The notes under the pieces are model-generated. The model saw only the letters and a list, made by a program, of their open reading frames with translations. It was not told the DNA's origin and did not search any database. This document shows, piece after piece, positions 20,203 through 27,505 of a stretch of 34,596 nucleotides of DNA. Origin of the DNA: Bacteroidia bacterium (lineage in GTDB: Bacteria > Bacteroidota > Bacteroidia > UBA4408); assembly GCA_020845635.1 (NCBI GenBank), contig JADLFI010000038.1, forward strand, positions 1 to 34,596, written 5' to 3'. Both the position numbers and the translations under genes were made by a program. The first letter of the stretch is position 1. Each line of letters begins with the position of its first letter.

Positions 20203-20210
20203 TACCTTTG
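20203..20210 (+). promoter_or_regulatory. -7 box for the MbnP-like/peroxidase operon
   Basis: TACCTTTG, a full match to TAnnTTTG, 26 bases before the start of the MbnP-like gene. The -33 element is unclear. Confidence 0.55.
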
Positions 20211-20235
20211 TATGTTATACAAATAACCAATTTAA

Positions 20236-21036
20236 ATGAAACAATTTTTTATTCTATCAGCAGCCTTAGTTTTAATTAGTTTAGGAGCTTGTAAAAAGGA
20301 TCCGGCTATTGACAAAGATATTAAAGACCCTGCAGTGCCCCCTCCCGTTGCTACACCATTAGATTTTGGAAAGGTTTCAATTACATTTAACAATATGGCA
20401 GGTGCAGAAAACCTGGCTTTAAATACCGGAAATTACATTAATGCCAATGGCGATTCTTTTACTGTTTCAGTTTTTAGATATTATATCAGCAACATAGTTT
20501 TAACCAAAGATGACGGTACAACTTATAAGCAACATGAAAGCTATCATTTGGTAAACACTTCTAATGGTATAACTCATACCTTAGAGTTAGATAGTGTGCC
20601 TCCGGGAACCTACACGGGTATTACCTTTTTATTGGGTGTTGATAGTGCCCGAAACACATCGGGACCTCAGTTAGGCGCCTTAGACCCTGTATTAGGAATG
20701 TTTTGGGATTGGAATCAAGGTTATATTTTTATGATGATGGAAGGTAAGTCGCCTAGCTCTACCTCTTATAACAATTTTCTTTCGTTTCACTTAGGCGGTT
20801 TTACCGTTCCCTATAATTGTATTCGTAAAATTACTCCCACTTTTGGTGCTGATAACTTAGTTGTTTCTAAAGATCATACCAGTAAAATAGGAATTAAGAC
20901 CGATATATTGAAAATGTTTTCGACCCCTAATAAAATAAGATTTGCCTTTACCAGCGAAGCTATGGGAGGAGCTGTTGGAGTTTCTATTGCAGATAATTGT
21001 GTGAATATGTTTAGTGTTACTTCCATTGAAAATTAA
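20236..21036 (+). CDS. MbnP-like periplasmic lipoprotein (putative copper-binding)
   Basis: 266 residues. The signal peptide ends in the lipobox SLGAC with C19, so the protein should be lipid-anchored and would be processed by LspA and Lnt. The mature part opens with a beta-rich domain (LDFGKVSITFNNMAG), then FRYYISNIVL. A tryptophan-rich stretch, GMFWDWNQGYIFMMMEG, is a hallmark of the MbnP family. In methanotrophs MbnP binds copper after its partner di-heme enzyme MbnH oxidises a tryptophan to kynurenine. Here the next gene, starting directly after the stop codon, is a MbnH/MauG-type di-heme protein, so the pair is conserved. No methanobactin precursor or biosynthesis gene is visible. The copper role is inferred. 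Confidence 0.82.
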   Translation: MKQFFILSAALVLISLGACKKDPAIDKDIKDPAVPPPVATPLDFGKVSITFNNMAGAENLALNTGNYINANGDSFTVSVFRYYISNIVLTKDDGTTYKQHESYHLVNTSNGITHTLELDSVPPGTYTGITFLLGVDSARNTSGPQLGALDPVLGMFWDWNQGYIFMMMEGKSPSSTSYNNFLSFHLGGFTVPYNCIRKITPTFGADNLVVSKDHTSKIGIKTDILKMFSTPNKIRFAFTSEAMGGAVGVSIADNCVNMFSVTSIEN

Positions 21037-22077
21037 ATGAAGTTAAAGGTAACATATACCTGTATAGCCATAATCCTTATATGTTGCTTATATACCTCTT
21101 GCAAGGTTGATTCAAAAGTTGAACCCCAAGTAAGCGATTCTGACATCAAACTCAGCTGGCCGGATTATTTTCCGCCACCGTTTTATAATTTTGAAGAAAA
21201 CCCGCGCACAAAAGAAGGATTTTTTCTAGGTCGTAAGCTTTTTTACGACCCCTTATTAAGTAAAGACGGAACTATAAGTTGCGGAAGCTGTCATCAACAA
21301 TTTGTGGCCTTTGCCCATTCCAATCATAAGATTAGCCATGGTGTTAATAACAAGCTTGGTACACGAAACTCTCAAGCTCTGTTTAATTTAATGTGGAATA
21401 AGGAGTACTTTTGGGATGGAGGAGTTAAGCATTTAGAAATGCAGCCCGTTAGCCCTATCATTAATCCGGTAGAAATGGCAGAAACCATGGAAAACGTTAT
21501 TAATAAACTGAATCAAAATAGTGAGTATAGAAGTTTATTTAAATCGGCCTTTAACATTGACACAATTAATAGTAAGTATTTATTAAAAGCCATTACCCAA
21601 TTTATGGGTTCATTTATTAGTGCTCAATCTAAATACGATTTATATTTACAAAACCCAAAGTCAAACCCTCTAACAATTAGCGAGTTATCGGGCTTAGAGA
21701 TATTTAAAAAGAAATGTAACAGTTGCCACACCGAACCGTTATTTACAGATAATAGTTATAGGAATAACGGTTTAGACAATATTTTTCAGGACAGTGGACG
21801 ATATAGAATAACAAATATTAACACTGATATGGGAAAATTCCGTGTTCCTACCTTACGTAATATAGCATTAACCGCGCCATATATGCACGATGGACGATTT
21901 GAAACCCTCCCTGAGGTTCTTAACCATTATAGCCATGGCATTAAGCAATCGGCCACACTCGACCCTGAATTAGAGCACGGAATAACACTTTCGGACAAAG
22001 AAAAAGAAGAAATAATTGCATTTTTAAATACCCTTACAGATTATAATTTTACGAACGATAAAAGATTTAAAGAGTAA
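21037..22077 (+). CDS. Di-heme cytochrome c peroxidase/MbnH-like lipoprotein
   Basis: 346 residues. The N-terminal hydrophobic segment ends in the lipobox LYTSC (C22). Two c-type heme sites are present: CGSCH at 82-86 and CNSCH at 227-231. FFLGRKLFYDPLLS, LGTRNSQALFN, KFRVPTLRNIALTAPYMHDG and FETLPEVLNHYSHG match the bacterial CcpA/MauG superfamily. Since it starts at the base after the stop of the MbnP-like gene, the most likely substrate is that protein, with tryptophan oxidation as in the MbnH-MbnP pair. Hydrogen peroxide removal is the alternative. Cytochrome c maturation genes would be needed elsewhere. Confidence 0.88.
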   Translation: MKLKVTYTCIAIILICCLYTSCKVDSKVEPQVSDSDIKLSWPDYFPPPFYNFEENPRTKEGFFLGRKLFYDPLLSKDGTISCGSCHQQFVAFAHSNHKISHGVNNKLGTRNSQALFNLMWNKEYFWDGGVKHLEMQPVSPIINPVEMAETMENVINKLNQNSEYRSLFKSAFNIDTINSKYLLKAITQFMGSFISAQSKYDLYLQNPKSNPLTISELSGLEIFKKKCNSCHTEPLFTDNSYRNNGLDNIFQDSGRYRITNINTDMGKFRVPTLRNIALTAPYMHDGRFETLPEVLNHYSHGIKQSATLDPELEHGITLSDKEKEEIIAFLNTLTDYNFTNDKRFKE

Positions 22078-22139
22078 GTTTTTATACTTTTATAACCATA
22101 AAATAAGTGTCTGTCATTTTTTTTTAAAGAAAACATTTA

Positions 22140-22147
22140 TAATTTCG
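22140..22147 (+). promoter_or_regulatory. Probable -7 box (TTTCG variant) for the OmpA/TPR gene
   Basis: TAATTTCG followed by CG, 43 bases before the start codon and the same variant as the one ahead of ileS. This suggests a recurring promoter subclass in this genome. Confidence 0.4.
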
Positions 22148-22189
22148 CGACCAAAATAAAACTACTTTTATACTTATAAACTAAAAAGG

Positions 22190-24016
22190 ATGAAAACTTT
22201 CTCTACGAAAAATAATTTTTTGATTGTGTTATCCGTAGCACTTGCCTTTTCGGGGTGTAAAACTACCGATTGGTCTAAAGTAACTTACACCACAACTCCT
22301 AATCCGTTAGAAATGCATGGAGATACCATTGTTGTTACTGTAAAAGGTTCTATTCCGGCAAAAACACAAGCACCAAAAGAAATGATAACTTTAACCCCAA
22401 TAATTAAATGGGAAGGCGGAGAGGCAAGCTTAAAACCTATCATTTTTCAGGGCGAAAAAGTAAAAGAAGGTAAGGGAATTGTTGTTGCCAAGAAAAAAGA
22501 AACTAATTTTAATTATACCGACCGTATAGCTTACCAACCTGAAATGAGAGTAAGCGAGTTTACCGGAAAAGCCACTACCACTAAAAAAGATAAAGTAAAA
22601 AAAGAATATCAATTACCAAAAATAGCCGATGCTACTATAGTTACTCCACTACTTGTGCAAAGTGATGAAAAACCGGTAATGGGCAAAGAAAATATGCCTA
22701 GAATAATTCCAATGAGCAGCGAGGCTGATATACATTTTGTAATTAGCCAATCAAACGTTAGACCGGCAGAATTAAAGGCTGATGATATGAAAGTATTGTT
22801 TGACTTTTTAAATAACAGCCAAACCGCTGTGAAAGACGAGAAAGGCAAGAAAGTAATTGGCTACAATAGAAATTATGATATAAAAGGTATTGCTATCTCA
22901 GCTTATGCTTCGCCTGATGGAGAGCAAGATAAAAATGCCAATTTAGCAGCCGACCGTGGTAAAGCCACACAAAAAGAATTAAACAGTTTTTTGAAGAAGA
23001 ATGATTTAACTTATTTAATTGAAACTACCGATACTGTAAGTGTTGATAATGGAAAAGGGAAAATAACCCAAAAATTTAGTAAAAGAAGTCTAGAAGATTC
23101 TTTCTATTCTTTATCTTCTACTCCTGAAGACTGGGAAGGCTTTAAATCTAAAATGGAAGTTTCCACTGTGCCTGATAAAGATATGATTTTACGCATCCTT
23201 TCTACTTATTCAGATTTAGATAAGAGAGAAGCAGAGATTAAAAATATAAGTAAAGCCTATACCGAAATTTCTGATCAAATTTTACCTGCACTTAGAAGAT
23301 CTAAAATTACCGTAACTGCTGAAAAGAAATGTAAAACAGACGAAGTACTTACACAAATGTCTGCTTCAATGCCCGACTCTCTAACAGCCGAAGAATTATT
23401 ATACGCTGCAACACTAACAAATGATATAAATACCCAAATATCAATATATAAAAATATTACTCGTATTTATCCTAATGAGTGGAGAGGACACAACAACTTA
23501 GGTTGCATGTACTTAATGCAAAATAAGATTGATGATGCTGCTGCCAGTTTTGAGAAAGCCAACCAAGCAGCTGCAAACAATGCATCAATACTCAACAATT
23601 TGGGAATTATTGCCATGAAAAAAGGCGATAGAAACAAAGCTGCCGAATATTACAGCCAAAGCAGCAGCCCTGAAGCTTCTTACAATATGGGAAGAATTAA
23701 TATTTTGAAAGGAAATTATTCAGGCGCTGTTTCAAATTACAGCGATGCTAATTCTTTTAACTCAGCTTTAGCCAAATTACTTAATGGTAATGCAGATGCT
23801 GCTATGAGCACCATTGAGGCTTCAAATGATAAAGATAGTGCTATGGGTAATTATTTAAAGGCTGTAATCTCTGCCAGAAAATCTGATGCCGAAGGTGCAG
23901 CAAAATATTTAACTAATGCATTTGCTAAAGATGCTTCTTTAAAAGACAAAGCAAAAACTGATATGGAATTTTTGAAAATTAAGAGTAATGCTGCTATTAG
24001 CTCAATACTTAATTAG
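22190..24016 (+). CDS. Outer-membrane lipoprotein with OmpA-like and TPR segments
   Basis: 608 residues. The signal peptide ends in the lipobox AFSGC (C23). The N-terminal 180 residues have no family I recognise. At about 180-270 the pattern ADIHFVISQSNVRP, then IKGIAISAYASPDGEQDKN and LAADRGKATQKEL, is that of an OmpA-like peptidoglycan-binding fold, but the fold appears interrupted by a long insertion. Residues from about 400 onward form tetratricopeptide repeats (EWRGHNNLGCMYLMQNK, then ASILNNLGIIAMKKGDRNKA). It is probably a periplasmic scaffold attached to the outer membrane. Lone transcription is suggested by its own promoter box and the terminator that follows. Confidence 0.75.
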   Translation: MKTFSTKNNFLIVLSVALAFSGCKTTDWSKVTYTTTPNPLEMHGDTIVVTVKGSIPAKTQAPKEMITLTPIIKWEGGEASLKPIIFQGEKVKEGKGIVVAKKKETNFNYTDRIAYQPEMRVSEFTGKATTTKKDKVKKEYQLPKIADATIVTPLLVQSDEKPVMGKENMPRIIPMSSEADIHFVISQSNVRPAELKADDMKVLFDFLNNSQTAVKDEKGKKVIGYNRNYDIKGIAISAYASPDGEQDKNANLAADRGKATQKELNSFLKKNDLTYLIETTDTVSVDNGKGKITQKFSKRSLEDSFYSLSSTPEDWEGFKSKMEVSTVPDKDMILRILSTYSDLDKREAEIKNISKAYTEISDQILPALRRSKITVTAEKKCKTDEVLTQMSASMPDSLTAEELLYAATLTNDINTQISIYKNITRIYPNEWRGHNNLGCMYLMQNKIDDAAASFEKANQAAANNASILNNLGIIAMKKGDRNKAAEYYSQSSSPEASYNMGRINILKGNYSGAVSNYSDANSFNSALAKLLNGNADAAMSTIEASNDKDSAMGNYLKAVISARKSDAEGAAKYLTNAFAKDASLKDKAKTDMEFLKIKSNAAISSILN

Positions 24017-24034
24017 ATAAATATCGTTTTACAC

Positions 24035-24070
24035 AATAACCTGTTCAAGAAATTGAGCAGGTTATTTTTT
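24035..24070 (+). terminator. Rho-independent terminator after the OmpA/TPR gene
   Basis: A 14-bp stem (one G-T pair) at 24035-24048 and 24053-24066 with a GAAA loop, followed by a T-tract of about nine. A strong terminator. Confidence 0.9.
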
Positions 24071-24153
24071 TTTATCCATGAAAATTTATACTTTAGCAAC
24101 TCAAAAACAAATTTTATTTAATTCGTGAAACTACTTTTTCAAAAGCAAGCAAT

Positions 24154-24729
24154 ATGATTAACCTTTTAAAACCTCTATTCTTCTCCATTCTATTTTATGT
24201 CGCTAGTTTAGGTAACACCTACGCACTTACACCCGACAATGACTCTAGTTTGGTAAGAGATCCAAAGAAATTTTATTTAGAAATAAATTCAAAAATTAGA
24301 GATTCGAAAGGGCCTGATAAGGCTGATGAAAAGCTTGTAGTTAAAGGTGCTGTAATAAAAGTAATTAATAGTAATAACTACCTAATTGCATCATACTTTA
24401 CCGATAAAAAAGGAAATGCATCTTTTAAACTTCCCTTAGATAATAAGTATAAATTAATTATACAGAAGAAAGGATATGTATCCAAAATAGTTGAAGTAAA
24501 CACCTCCTTACCTAAGGAAATAAATAATGCTTTTATTTTTGGTGTTGATATTGCTTTGTTTGCTGAAGTAAAAGATTTGAATACCGAGGTTTTGCAAAAA
24601 CCTATTGCCAAAATACATTTTGACAAAATGAGTAAGCAATTTAACTACGATGTAGCTTATACCCATAAGGTTAATGGCGACCTTAAAAAGATGTACAAAG
24701 AATATTACGACCTAAAAAAGAAAAAGTAA
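24154..24729 (+). CDS. Small secreted protein with carboxypeptidase-regulatory-like domain
   Basis: 191 residues with a signal peptide (LLKPLFFSILFYVASLG, probable cleavage near TYA). The segment VVKGAVIKVINSNNYLIASYFTDKKGNASFKLPL, followed by YKLIIQKKGYVSK, fits the small beta-sandwich of carboxypeptidase-regulatory/CNA-B-like domains, which is very common in Bacteroidota envelope proteins. The C-terminus is Lys-rich (KMYKEYYDLKKKK). No catalytic motif is visible and the function is unknown. A variant -7 box TACTTTAG is at 24089-24096. Confidence 0.65.
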   Translation: MINLLKPLFFSILFYVASLGNTYALTPDNDSSLVRDPKKFYLEINSKIRDSKGPDKADEKLVVKGAVIKVINSNNYLIASYFTDKKGNASFKLPLDNKYKLIIQKKGYVSKIVEVNTSLPKEINNAFIFGVDIALFAEVKDLNTEVLQKPIAKIHFDKMSKQFNYDVAYTHKVNGDLKKMYKEYYDLKKKK

Positions 24730-24774
24730 ATATAAGCTTTAGTTTATTATTTGCTGTTTCTTTAGTTTATAGCT

Positions 24775-25569
24775 ATGCAACAATATCATGATCTCTTAAA
24801 CCATGTACTAAAAAATGGTGTTCATAAATCTGACCGCACCGGAACAGGTACTATCAGTGTTTTTGGGTATCAAATGAGGTTTGATTTACAACAAGGTTTT
24901 CCTTTACTAACTACCAAAAAACTTCATACCAAAAGTATTATACACGAGCTATTATGGTTTTTAAAAGGCAGCACTAATATAGCTTATTTAAAAGAAAATG
25001 GAGTTAGTATTTGGGACGAGTGGGCAGACAATGAAGGAAATTTAGGTCCGGTATATGGGTATCAATGGCGTAGTTGGCCAAAACCTGATGGAGGACATAT
25101 TGACCAAATATCACAACTCATACACAACATTAAAACCAACCCCGACTCCAGAAGATTAATAGTAAGTGCCTGGAATGTTGCCGATATTGAGCAAATGAAA
25201 TTACCGCCTTGCCACGCCTTTTTTCAGTTTTATGTAGCAAACGAAAAATTAAGCTGTCAGTTGTATCAGCGTAGTGCCGATATTTTTCTGGGAGTTCCTT
25301 TCAATATTGCCTCTTATGCCTTGTTAACCCACATGGTAGCACAAGTATGCCATTTACAGGTTGGTGAATTTGTACATACCTTAGGTGATGCTCATATTTA
25401 TTCAAACCATTTGGAACAGGTAAGTTTGCAGCTAAGCCGCCCTTTCAGACCATTACCCGAGCTAAAAATAAACCCCGAAGTAGAAGATATTTTTTCTTTT
25501 AATTTTGACGATTTCAGTATTGTAAACTACAACCCACATCCACCCATAAAAGGTGCAGTTGCCGTATAA
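24775..25569 (+). CDS. thyA: Thymidylate synthase
   Basis: Converts dUMP to dTMP using methylene-tetrahydrofolate. The 264 residues equal the E. coli length. Key blocks are [27 protein letters not shown], the nucleophile C146 in [10 protein letters not shown], and [21 protein letters not shown] followed by HMVAQV. The C-terminus is [18 protein letters not shown], as in the family. The motifs are all intact, so this is firm. It begins 45 bases after the small secreted-protein gene, and no dihydrofolate reductase gene lies next to it in the window. Confidence 0.98.
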   Translation: MQQYHDLLNHVLKNGVHKSDRTGTGTISVFGYQMRFDLQQGFPLLTTKKLHTKSIIHELLWFLKGSTNIAYLKENGVSIWDEWADNEGNLGPVYGYQWRSWPKPDGGHIDQISQLIHNIKTNPDSRRLIVSAWNVADIEQMKLPPCHAFFQFYVANEKLSCQLYQRSADIFLGVPFNIASYALLTHMVAQVCHLQVGEFVHTLGDAHIYSNHLEQVSLQLSRPFRPLPELKINPEVEDIFSFNFDDFSIVNYNPHPPIKGAVAV

Positions 25570-25600
25570 TTATTATTTTATTCATTTTTGCCTTTTTTAC

Positions 25601-25627
25601 TTTGGGATAAATTTTTTTGTAGTTTTG
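25601..25627 (+). promoter_or_regulatory. Promoter for trxA
   Basis: TTTG at 25601-25604 and TAGTTTTG at 25620-25627 form a -33/-7 pair with a 15-base spacer (slightly short). The start would lie near 25634, leaving a leader of about 100 bases before trxA. Confidence 0.5.
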
Positions 25628-25740
25628 TTGTCTTGGAAAAACATATATCATTATGCCAACATGACAGATAATATTACTGGCAAGGATTTTGTAATTTACA
25701 GTATATAAATATTTAATAATCACTTAATAATTAGTTTACT

Positions 25741-26061
25741 ATGGCCTTAGAATTAACAGACTCAAATTTTGAAGAATTGGTATTAAATGCAAAGCAACCT
25801 GTATTGGTTGACTTTTGGGCTGAATGGTGTGGTCCATGCCGTATGGTTGGCCCTGTTGTTGAAGAGCTTGCCAAAGAATACGAAGGGAAAGCTATTGTAG
25901 GTAAAGTTGATGTTGACAACAACCCTAACATATCAGCTAAGTTTGGTATCAGAAATATTCCTACCTTGTTGGTATTTAAAAATGGTCAAATTGTAGATAA
26001 GCATGTTGGTGTTGCGCAAAAATCACAATTGGCCGGAAAGTTAGATGCCCAAATGGCATAA
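25741..26061 (+). CDS. trxA: Thioredoxin
   Basis: Small cytoplasmic thiol-disulfide oxidoreductase. The 106 residues match the family length. The active site is WCGPC with C30 and C33 (DFWAEWCGPCRMVGP). The cis-proline region GIRNIPTLLVFKNG and the C-terminal VGVAQKSQLAGKLD are also typical. It is preceded by its own promoter and followed by a strong terminator, so it is probably transcribed alone. There is no signal peptide, which rules out the periplasmic thioredoxin-like proteins common in this phylum. Confidence 0.96.
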   Translation: MALELTDSNFEELVLNAKQPVLVDFWAEWCGPCRMVGPVVEELAKEYEGKAIVGKVDVDNNPNISAKFGIRNIPTLLVFKNGQIVDKHVGVAQKSQLAGKLDAQMA

Positions 26062-26084
26062 ATATTGGGTTTTAAAATTAATTT

Positions 26085-26119
26085 AATCCGGTAGCTAATT
26101 AAACTACCGGATTTTTTTT
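26085..26119 (+). terminator. Rho-independent terminator after trxA
   Basis: Perfect 10-bp stem AATCCGGTAG at 26085-26094 and CTACCGGATT at 26104-26113, then a T-tract of six to eight. Confidence 0.92.
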
Positions 26120-26143
26120 GATATTTACCGCTCTAAATAGCTT

Positions 26144-27079
26144 ATGAAAAATTTGCTCGACTTAACCGAAATTCACACTATCAGTAATCTGGAATTTATT
26201 GCCAAACAAATTGTTGAAGGTTTTATTACCGGATTACATAAAAGTCCATTTCATGGATTTTCGGTTGAGTTTGCCGAACACCGGCTGTACAACACTGGCG
26301 AATCAACTCGCCATATAGATTGGAAACTATACGGGCGTACCGAAAAATTGTTTATTAAGAAATACGAAGAAGAAACAAATTTGCGATGCCAAATAGTTAT
26401 TGATACTTCATCATCAATGTATTTTCCGGAAAAAGATTTATTACAAAAATACAAAGCCAATAAACTTACTTTTTCGATTTACTGTGCGGCTGCCTTTATT
26501 GAAATGCTACGCAAACAGCGAGACGCTGTTGGGCTTACCCTTTTTGCCGATAATATAGAGGTTCATACTCCGGCAAAGTCTAATCTTAGTCACCAAAAAC
26601 TATTATTTTCAAACTTGGAGAACTTACTTCAAAAAAACAAGCCAGGTACAAATAAAACCACTAATGCTATAGCTGCTTTGCATCAGGTTGCCGAGAATAT
26701 ACATAAACGCTCTTTGGTCATTATTTTTAGCGATATGCTCGATTCAAGCTTCAAGCAAAACGAAATACTGTCGGCTTTGCAACACTTAAAGCATAATAAG
26801 CATGAGGTTATTCTTTTTCATGTTACCGATAAAAAATATGAAATGGATTTTGACTTTGAGAACAGATTGTATAGCTTTATTGATATGGAAAGCAATGAGG
26901 AAATTAAATTGTATCCATCGCAAATAAAAGATTACTACACAAAATCAATGAATGAGTACAAGCAAGCCTTGAAATTAAAGTGCGGACAGTATAGGATTGA
27001 TTTTGTTGAAGCAGATATTAATATTGGTTTTCAGCAAGTTTTGCTTCCATTTTTAATAAAACGATCAAAAATGAAATAA
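26144..27079 (+). CDS. DUF58-family protein with von Willebrand A-like domain
   Basis: 311 residues. The DUF58 signature is clear in STRHIDWKLYGRTEKLFIKKYEEE, followed by the vWA-like metal site IDTSSSMYF. Such proteins usually sit in MoxR-ATPase operons and are thought to be involved in chaperone or metal-loading assembly, or in membrane-complex maturation. Here no MoxR gene or TPR/vWA partner is next to it: trxA with a terminator lies before it and tRNA-Asp after it. It is a stand-alone copy. The function is unknown. Confidence 0.88.
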   Translation: MKNLLDLTEIHTISNLEFIAKQIVEGFITGLHKSPFHGFSVEFAEHRLYNTGESTRHIDWKLYGRTEKLFIKKYEEETNLRCQIVIDTSSSMYFPEKDLLQKYKANKLTFSIYCAAAFIEMLRKQRDAVGLTLFADNIEVHTPAKSNLSHQKLLFSNLENLLQKNKPGTNKTTNAIAALHQVAENIHKRSLVIIFSDMLDSSFKQNEILSALQHLKHNKHEVILFHVTDKKYEMDFDFENRLYSFIDMESNEEIKLYPSQIKDYYTKSMNEYKQALKLKCGQYRIDFVEADINIGFQQVLLPFLIKRSKMK

Positions 27080-27081
27080 AA

Positions 27082-27112
27082 TTTGTAGTATTGAAAATTT
27101 AAACTAATTTTG
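27082..27112 (+). promoter_or_regulatory. Promoter for tRNA-Asp
   Basis: TTTG at 27082-27085, a 19-base spacer, then TAATTTTG at 27105-27112: an exact Bacteroidota -33/-7 promoter, about 15 bases before the tRNA 5' end. It is the best-formed promoter in the window. Confidence 0.8.
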
Positions 27113-27127
27113 CAAACTCAAAACCAC

Positions 27128-27201
27128 GGAGTGGTAGTTCAGCTGGTTAGAATGCCTGCCTGTCACGCAGGAGGTCGCGGGTTCGAGTCCCGTCCATTCC
27201 G
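27128..27201 (+). tRNA. tRNA-Asp (anticodon GTC)
   Basis: 74 bases. The acceptor stem GGAGTGG pairs with CCATTCC (one G-T pair). The D-loop is AGTTCAGCTGGTTAGA. The anticodon stem CCTGC/GCAGG encloses CTGTCAC with anticodon GTC (Asp). The T-arm has GTTCGAGTCCC. The discriminator is G at 27201 and CCA is not encoded. It forms the left edge of the accessory region; 3' ends of tRNA genes are common integration sites for tyrosine recombinases. Confidence 0.97.
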
Positions 27202-27505
27202 CAAAAAGTCCATAAAGTAATAACTTTATGGACTTTTGCTTTTTAGGTAAAAGTTTATCTCTTAACAATATATGCTTGGGCAATGAACCGCTCGTAATTT
27301 TTTAACACATAAATGCTTTGTAAGTGAATTGTAAGCATGGCAAGTGACCGATAGTATTTTCAAAACATATACTTCAATTCCATCTGAATATACTTTAGGT
27401 AAACATGCCTACCATTCCTGTGTAACCTATGGAAATACTGCTTAATATACTATTTTGCAATAAGCGCTCCAATGTATTTGTGCGGAAGTATGGTATATAA
27501 AACAG
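27202..27505. other. Non-coding region between tRNA-Asp and the integrase gene
   Basis: 304 bases without a gene. After the terminator it contains an imperfect direct repeat: GGCAATGAACCG at 27279-27290 and GGCAAGTGACCG at 27339-27350, with similarity continuing for about 32 bases at a 60-base offset. A looser third copy, TTGCAATAAGCGCTC, lies around 27454. It could hold integrase arm or core sites, which is a guess. The 3' end of tRNA-Asp is not duplicated elsewhere in the window. Confidence 0.5.
27204..27244 (+). terminator. Strong terminator after tRNA-Asp, likely bidirectional
   Basis: Perfect 15-bp stem: 27204-27218 and 27223-27237, loop AATA, followed by TTTTGCTTTTT. On the minus strand the stem is followed by five T's, so it can also stop transcription coming from the convergent integrase gene. 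It starts two bases after the tRNA. Confidence 0.88.
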
